Assembly: GCF_004193775.1 (NCBI RefSeq)
Contig: NC_041004.1
Location: forward strand, 3,672,718 to 3,736,717
Reading direction: 5' to 3'
Origin: Glycine soja
Taxonomy: Eukaryota; Streptophyta; Magnoliopsida; Fabales; Fabaceae
Length of the DNA: 64,000 bases
The translations under genes were made by a program, and so were the position numbers. Below, piece by piece: positions 58,916-64,000 of this stretch. Position 1 is the first letter of the stretch. The number at the start of each line of letters is the position of its first letter. The notes beneath the pieces were generated by a model. The model was not told the origin of the DNA. It saw only the letters and a program-made list of their open reading frames with translations, and searched no databases.

Positions 58916-60028
58916 TCACATCCCATTTGAGTGAGTGATTTTTGAAAGTGCTAAATAAGAAGGACCATCATGAGACCAAGCTCTTTCTGCTAATTGCTTA
59001 AGCTCTTTAGCCCTTTCCCTCATTACACACCCTTCTTTGTCATCCTTATCCATTATCTTCCTTATTGCTTTTGATAACTCCTCCCTTCCAACCATATTGG
59101 TAGATGGTGACACCTATACTCGAATTGCATTGCCAACTTCCTCCATTAGCATCGTAGCATTCATCATTTGCTCTGCAAAAAGAGGCAATCCAATTATTGG
59201 CACCCCACATGAAACACTCTCTATTAATGAGTTCCACCCACAATGAGACACAAAACCACCAATAGATGGGTGCTTCAAAATATCCAATTGTGGTGCCCAA
59301 TCTGTGATCACAATTCCATTGGTTTGTATGCGGTAGAACTCATCAGGAAAAGAATTTGATGGTTCATTATTAGACCCAAGGGTAGTTCCGGTTTCTCCAA
59401 GAGGTGCACCTACAATTCAACATATAAATTAATAATTATATGATGAAAACTCAAGCACAATATAAAAATTACTACGATGGTACTCTAAAACATCAATTCT
59501 ATATCATTAAGGGAAAAAGGGAACTAATTAATTCTACAATAGAATAATATATGATATAATAGTTCTGATGATAATTAATTTCAAAAGTCTCACTCTAGTG
59601 AAAATACTTGCGTACGTGTGAAAGTGAGAAAAACTAATATCAATCATAAATAAGGTCAATACTTAAAAATTCATGTAATCATCAAATCTAAAAAATATCA
59701 CAAAAGAAAAATTAAATCTGTAAAAGTATTATCATATTTAATAAAATCTCAATTATCATGTTATTATTTTTTAAAATTATCATTAATCAATTATTATCAT
59801 CATCATAATTATTATTGTCACCATCATCGTAATTATCATAATTTTTGTCAACATAATTATTACTATCAACATAATTACCATCATACGACCAAGATAAGCA
59901 GTGATAATAATAACAACTATAATCATCAATTAATCTCACATGTCAACTTAACTTGATCCACTTCTTGACTTATTGAATTATGCAATCCAACTGACTTATT
60001 TTATTAAGTAAACGAAACCATCTAGTAT

Positions 60029-60072
<44 letters not shown>

Positions 60073-60389
60073 ATTGAGAGTTTGAGACTCCCAACAAGTC
60101 TGAAAAAACACAGGCACAATTAGGTGATTCTGCCTTAATTATAATAAATAAATAAATAAAATGTCACACTGTACCAACTCACCTGCTGTGAGATAGTTGC
60201 CAGTGCCAGCTTTGGTGACAGGTGGGCGCACAGACCAAACAAATTTATTTCCACTCAGCTCCAACCCCAAAGCCATCTCTTTCATTTCCACAAATGACAT
60301 TGTGTATCCACTCCCAAGTGACACATACACCACAAACTCTTCTTCTTGTTTGTCCAGCCACTCAAAAACATCACCTATTTTCCCCTCAT
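58916..60389 (-). pseudogene. UDP-glycosyltransferase, UGT72 type (copy B), pseudogene
   Basis: Exon 2 matches genes A and C from the PSPG box (WAPQLDILKHPSIGGF, HCGWNS) to SKITHSNGM. It has a stop at 59114-59116 where A and C have a Glu codon (AIRV then stop). Its 5' end and splice acceptor are missing: at 59398 the sequence jumps from GTTTCTCC to AAGAGGTGCACC, a deletion of about 140 bp relative to A. Exon 1 survives only from the donor (60183) to 60389 (NNEGKIGDVFEWLDKQEEE to TAGE), where an LTR begins. The first two thirds of the exon, with the catalytic His, are gone. It cannot make an enzyme. The (AT)20 tract at 60031-60070 is the counterpart of gene A's. Confidence 0.92.
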
Positions 60390-60681
60390 TGTTAGGTGTA
60401 TAATTAGCCATATAATTAGCCCTTAATTATAACTAATCAATTTGTATTTGATAGAATATATTATCAGAATATATGATAAGATATTCTATCAGTATTCTTA
60501 GCCTAGTTAATCAATTTGTATTTGATAGAATATATTATCAGAATATATGATAAGATATTCTATAAGTATTCTTAGCCTAACTTTACGCTTGTAATTTTGT
60601 ATATAAGCTAATGATGCTTAATGAATTATTCGAGGAAACAATTTCTTTCATTAACAAAATATATTCCCATATATCTTAACA
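60390..60681 (+). mobile_element. solo LTR of 292 bp without target duplication
   Basis: Starts TGTTAGGTGT and ends ATCTTAACA, with an internal tandem repeat (TTGTATTTGATAGAATATAT twice, about 72 bp apart) and a TATA-like TTGTATATAAGC near 60596. The left flank is CTCAT (UGT exon 1) and the right flank GGAAG (UGT 3'-flank sequence as at 36396), so the two sides do not match. Probably Copia-like by size and style (weak). Confidence 0.82.
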
Positions 60682-61056
60682 GGAAGCAATCCAAGTACAA
60701 AGTTGATAATGAGTTCAAATATGTAATTGATTATAAAAATATTAATTTAGTTCAAAGGATTAGGGTCTTAAATGAAATGAATGATTAATAAATTAATTCA
60801 TTGAGGATTCATACAATCAATTTGATCGTGCAAATTATATGAAAATGATTACTTTTCATATCAATCTATCACAAACAGATGATCATTGAGTACCACTAAA
60901 CATAAAGGTTCAAACAAACAAACAGAAATACTAGTTTGTAAGGAATAAATTTAAAAGATAAAGGTTCAAATAAAACACTAATAATAATTGTTTATTCTAG
61001 AATAAAATTTCCTTGTACCAAAGTGAGTACTTATTTTAACCACCACAAATAAGTTA
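60682..61056. other. 3' flank of UGT gene C
   Basis: Matches the downstream flanks of gene A (36396-36800) and the ghost unit (29505-29700). No ORF. Confidence 0.55.
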
Positions 61057-63443
61057 TCACACCCCATTTGAGTGAGTGATTTTTGAAAGTGCTAAATAAG
61101 AAGGACTATCATGAAACCAAGCTCTTTCTGCTAATTGCTTAAGCTCTTTAGCCCTTTCCCTCATTACACATCCTTCTTTGTCATCAGTATCCATTATCTT
61201 CCTTATTGCTTTTGATAACTCCTCCCTCATGTTGGTAGATGGTGACACCTCTACTCGAATTGCATTGCCAACTTCCTCCATTAGCATTGTAGCATTCATC
61301 ATTTGCTCTGCAAAAAGAGGCAATCCAATTATTGGCACCCCACATGAAACACTCTCTATTAGTGAGTTCCACCCACAATGAGACACAAAACCACCAATAG
61401 ATGGGTGCTTCAAAATATCCAATTGTGGTGCCCAATCTGTGATCACAATTCCATTGGTTTGTATGCGGTAGAACTCATCAGGAAAAGATGGTTCATTATT
61501 AGACTCAAGAGTAGTTCCGATTCCCCCTTCCTCACCTGCATTGGTAATAATTTAAAAATTGTCATATACGATTATTTTAATAATTCAAATTCTTTCACGT
61601 TTTAGAAAATTTCCTGTCGACTAATATGGCTATATCTATGTCAAGAAACTTAACTTAAACATATCCAAGAGGTGCACCTATAATTCCACATATAAATTAA
61701 TAATTATATGATGAAAACTCAAGCACAATATAAAAATTACTACGATGGTACTCTAAAACAGCAATTCTATATAATTAAGGGGAAAATGGAACTAATTAAT
61801 TCTACAATAGAATAATATATGATATAATACTTCTGATGAATAAATAATTCAATTATTAAAATTTAAAAAATGAATTATCTTCATATATATAGTCTCACTC
61901 TAGTGAAAATACTTGCCTACTTGTGAAAGTGATAAAAATTAATATCAATCATTAGGTCAATACTTAAAAATTCATGTAATCATCAAATCTAAAAAAATAT
62001 CACAAAATAAAAATTAAATCTTTAAAAATATTACCATATTTAATAAAATCTCAATTATCATGTTTTTATTTTTTAAAATTATTATTAACTAATCATTATC
62101 ACCATCATCGTAATTATCATAATTTTTGTCACCATAATTATTATAATCAAAATAATTACCTTCATCCGATCAAGATAAGCTGTGATAATAACAACTATAA
62201 TCATCAATTAAATAATCTCACATGTCAACTTAACTTGATCCACTTCTTGACTTGTTAAATTATACTATCCAACTGACTTATTTTATTAAGTAAACGTTAT
62301 GACCAGCATTTATTTTGTCATCTCTGTCTAGATCAAGATGCATTATATATATATATTGATGGAGAGTTTGAGACTTCCAATAAGTCTGAAAAAACAGTCA
62401 CAATTAGGTGATTCTGTCTTAATTATAATAAGTAAATAAAAAATGTCACACTGTACCAACCCACCTGCTGTGAAATAGTTGCCGGTGCCAGCTTTGGTGA
62501 CAGGTGAGCGCACAGACCAAACAAATTTATTTCCACTCAGCTCCAACCCTAAAGCCATCTCTTTCATTTCCTCAAATGACATTGTGTATCCACTCCCAAG
62601 TGACACATATACCACAGACTCTTCTTCTTGTTTGTCCAGCCACTCAAAAACATCACCTATTTTCCCCTCATTGCTACCATTAGGGCCTCTTTGATCCCTT
62701 ACTAGAGGCCCAACCGGGTACACGGGCACCTTGGTAATAATGTGTCCACTACCAAGTGCTTCAAGTGTCTTTGGCTCCAACTCATGAAACGTGTTCACAA
62801 ATATCCCATCAGCCAGTGCTGCCCCTTCACACACGCCAACAAATTCATGGTAGACCCTTTGTGTCCTGTCACGCAACATAGGAATCAAATCAAGGGGGTG
62901 AACGGATTTGCAACCTGGGATTGAGATCGGTTTGCTTTCAATGCTATATTCTCCTTCTATTTCTTTATCCAAAGTGGGGCATTGAAGACTAAGTGCAATG
63001 ACCCATGCATTGGTTGGTGCAAAAGCAAATATGGGTAGGTTTAGGTTTTTGGCTAGAGGTATAACTTGGCTGAAGAAGAAGTCAGTGATGATCATGGTTG
63101 GGTTTAGGTTCATGGTGGATATTGTAGACATAAAAAGTAGTGGGATTTCATGCATTATAATTGCTAGTTTGGTTTCTAAGGTGTCATGAGGACTAACATG
63201 GATGGAGAGATCAATAGGGGGGAGTTGAATTAGATCGAAAAGGTTTTCCTTTATGGCTGATTGGAGAATTTGTGTCTCAGCTTTTGATGGAGTAGAGGTT
63301 TTGATTGAACCATAAAAGAAGGTGAGTTTGGAAATGATTTTGTGAGTGACTAAACGCTTGGCAAGTTCTAGGGCAGGGATTATGTGACCTATTCCTGGTG
63401 AAACAAGGAGAAGAGCATGATGATTATTGTTTGAGATGGCCAT
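61057..63443 (-). CDS. UDP-glycosyltransferase, UGT72 type (gene C), intact
   Basis: Exons on the minus strand 62465-63443 and 61057-61535, phase-1 GT-AG intron of 929 bp; 485 residues. The start is the ATG at 63443 (MAISNNNHHALLL), aligned with gene A. The frame stays open 14 codons further up but without an ATG. The His motif is SPGIGH, the Asp probably in MIITDFF; the PSPG box runs from WAPQLDILKHPSIGGF through HCGWNS to PLFAEQ, the last Gln favouring UDP-glucose. Compared with A it lacks two residues before FPDEFY and two after STNM, both clean 6-bp deletions. Amino-acid changes cluster around the acceptor-side loops (for example PTNAWVIALSLQ versus PTNAWLVALGLH), so substrate preference may differ. 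Cytosolic phenolic glucosylation is expected from the family; the acceptor is unknown. Confidence 0.92.
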
Positions 63444-64000
63444 GAGATGGGAATTGCTTGAATGGGAATTGGGAAAGGGAATCAATGGAGGATTGAGCTA
63501 GGCAGAGATGCTTATTTGGTAATATTTATTTTTGAGATAGTCAGAGAGAAAACGAAGGCAAACGATATTGGAGGAATGGTGTGCATTATTGGAGGAATGA
63601 TGCTTATTTGCTCGTGTTATTTATTTTTTGGTTTTTTTTATCTTTTCAGCTTTTTCACAATAATTTGTAGACATTGATCGTGACTTCACGTATATTTTTG
63701 TAGCAAGAAGTCAGATGGGGATGATGAGGGGTCTAAAAGGTGGCAAGACATGAATGTGATGTGTCAGAGGTCGGAGTGGGGATGATGGATCAATAATCGC
63801 TTAGATGCAGAGTGTGTGTTAAGAGAAAGCAAAGGCGTGAGCTTTATCAAATGGGGTATTTTTATTTTTGATTTTTTTATATGTGAGTTGTTTTTAAATT
63901 ATTTTTAAAAATGAAATAAATAATAATAAGTATTATGACTTTTGAATTACAAGTTATATTTAACTTAACTTATAAAATTATTTATGACTTAAGTTTAAAA
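63444..64000. promoter_or_regulatory. 5' flank of UGT gene C, running into MULE-associated sequence
   Basis: 63490-63560 matches the flank of gene A (GAGCTAGGCAGAGATGCTTA). 63625-63670 and 63865-64000 match 29930-29960 and 30004-30110 next to the ghost unit. The promoter should lie here; no single TATA box can be chosen. Confidence 0.5.

Overview
The window reads as plant nuclear DNA, most likely from a legume such as soybean (Glycine). It is AT-rich, has spliced genes with GT-AG introns, and is full of dicot-type transposable elements: Ty3/gypsy, Tat/Ogre-like, TRIM, MULE, LINE. There is no sign of bacterial, organellar or viral gene organisation. The species call is inference from family resemblance only.

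Layout. 1-424 is the last part of a gene for a small multi-pass membrane protein. 725-5527 is a complete but degenerate Ty3/gypsy (chromodomain, Reina-like) retrotransposon on the minus strand, with 375-bp LTRs and a perfect 5-bp target duplication. About 7.19-8.42 kb is a decayed LINE. 9120-11607 (minus) is an intact five-exon gene for a receptor-like cytoplasmic pseudokinase lacking the HRD and DFG motifs. 13014-16766 (minus) is an intact three-exon SPX3-type phosphate-signalling gene with two P1BS (PHR1-binding) sites upstream. About 18.49-19.46 kb is a long foldback (inverted repeat) whose two arms each carry a 74-nt tRNA-Ile(AAT)-derived sequence. Next come a MULE remnant with an OTU cysteine-protease domain (19.5-20.8 kb, plus) and, tail to tail with it, a plant mobile domain (PMD/MAIN-like) pseudogene (21799-23894, minus). 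24103-25785 is a solo LTR, and 27.12-27.56 kb is a GC-rich palindromic tandem repeat.

From about 29 kb to the end the window is one disrupted tandem array of a UGT72-type glycosyltransferase unit (3' flank, UGT gene, 5' flank, MULE fragment). I see five copies in different states: a ghost unit whose gene is gone (junction near 29.7 kb), intact gene A (36806-39211), a fragment (40093-40234), pseudogene B (58916-60389) and intact gene C (61057-63443). Between the ghost and gene A lies a roughly 3.07-kb tandem duplication of MULE plus TRIM sequence. Between A and B a 16-kb Tat/Ogre-like, apparently non-autonomous retroelement (42342-58535) has inserted, itself carrying a nested solo LTR (52644-53495).

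The most unusual content is inside the Tat-like element. A minisatellite of about 66 units of 24 bp (49.23-50.83 kb) has every unit as a small inverted repeat, and one stem position co-varies (A-T, G-C or G.T, never A.C in my hand count). Further tandem arrays of other hairpins follow at 53.5-53.7 and 54.3-55.95 kb. This looks like a retroelement that repeatedly amplifies or preserves small stem-loops. How the genes work together: the SPX gene fits a PHR1/P1BS phosphate-starvation feedback loop, and the UGTs probably glucosylate phenolic compounds in the cytosol. There is no operon-like linkage among the host genes.
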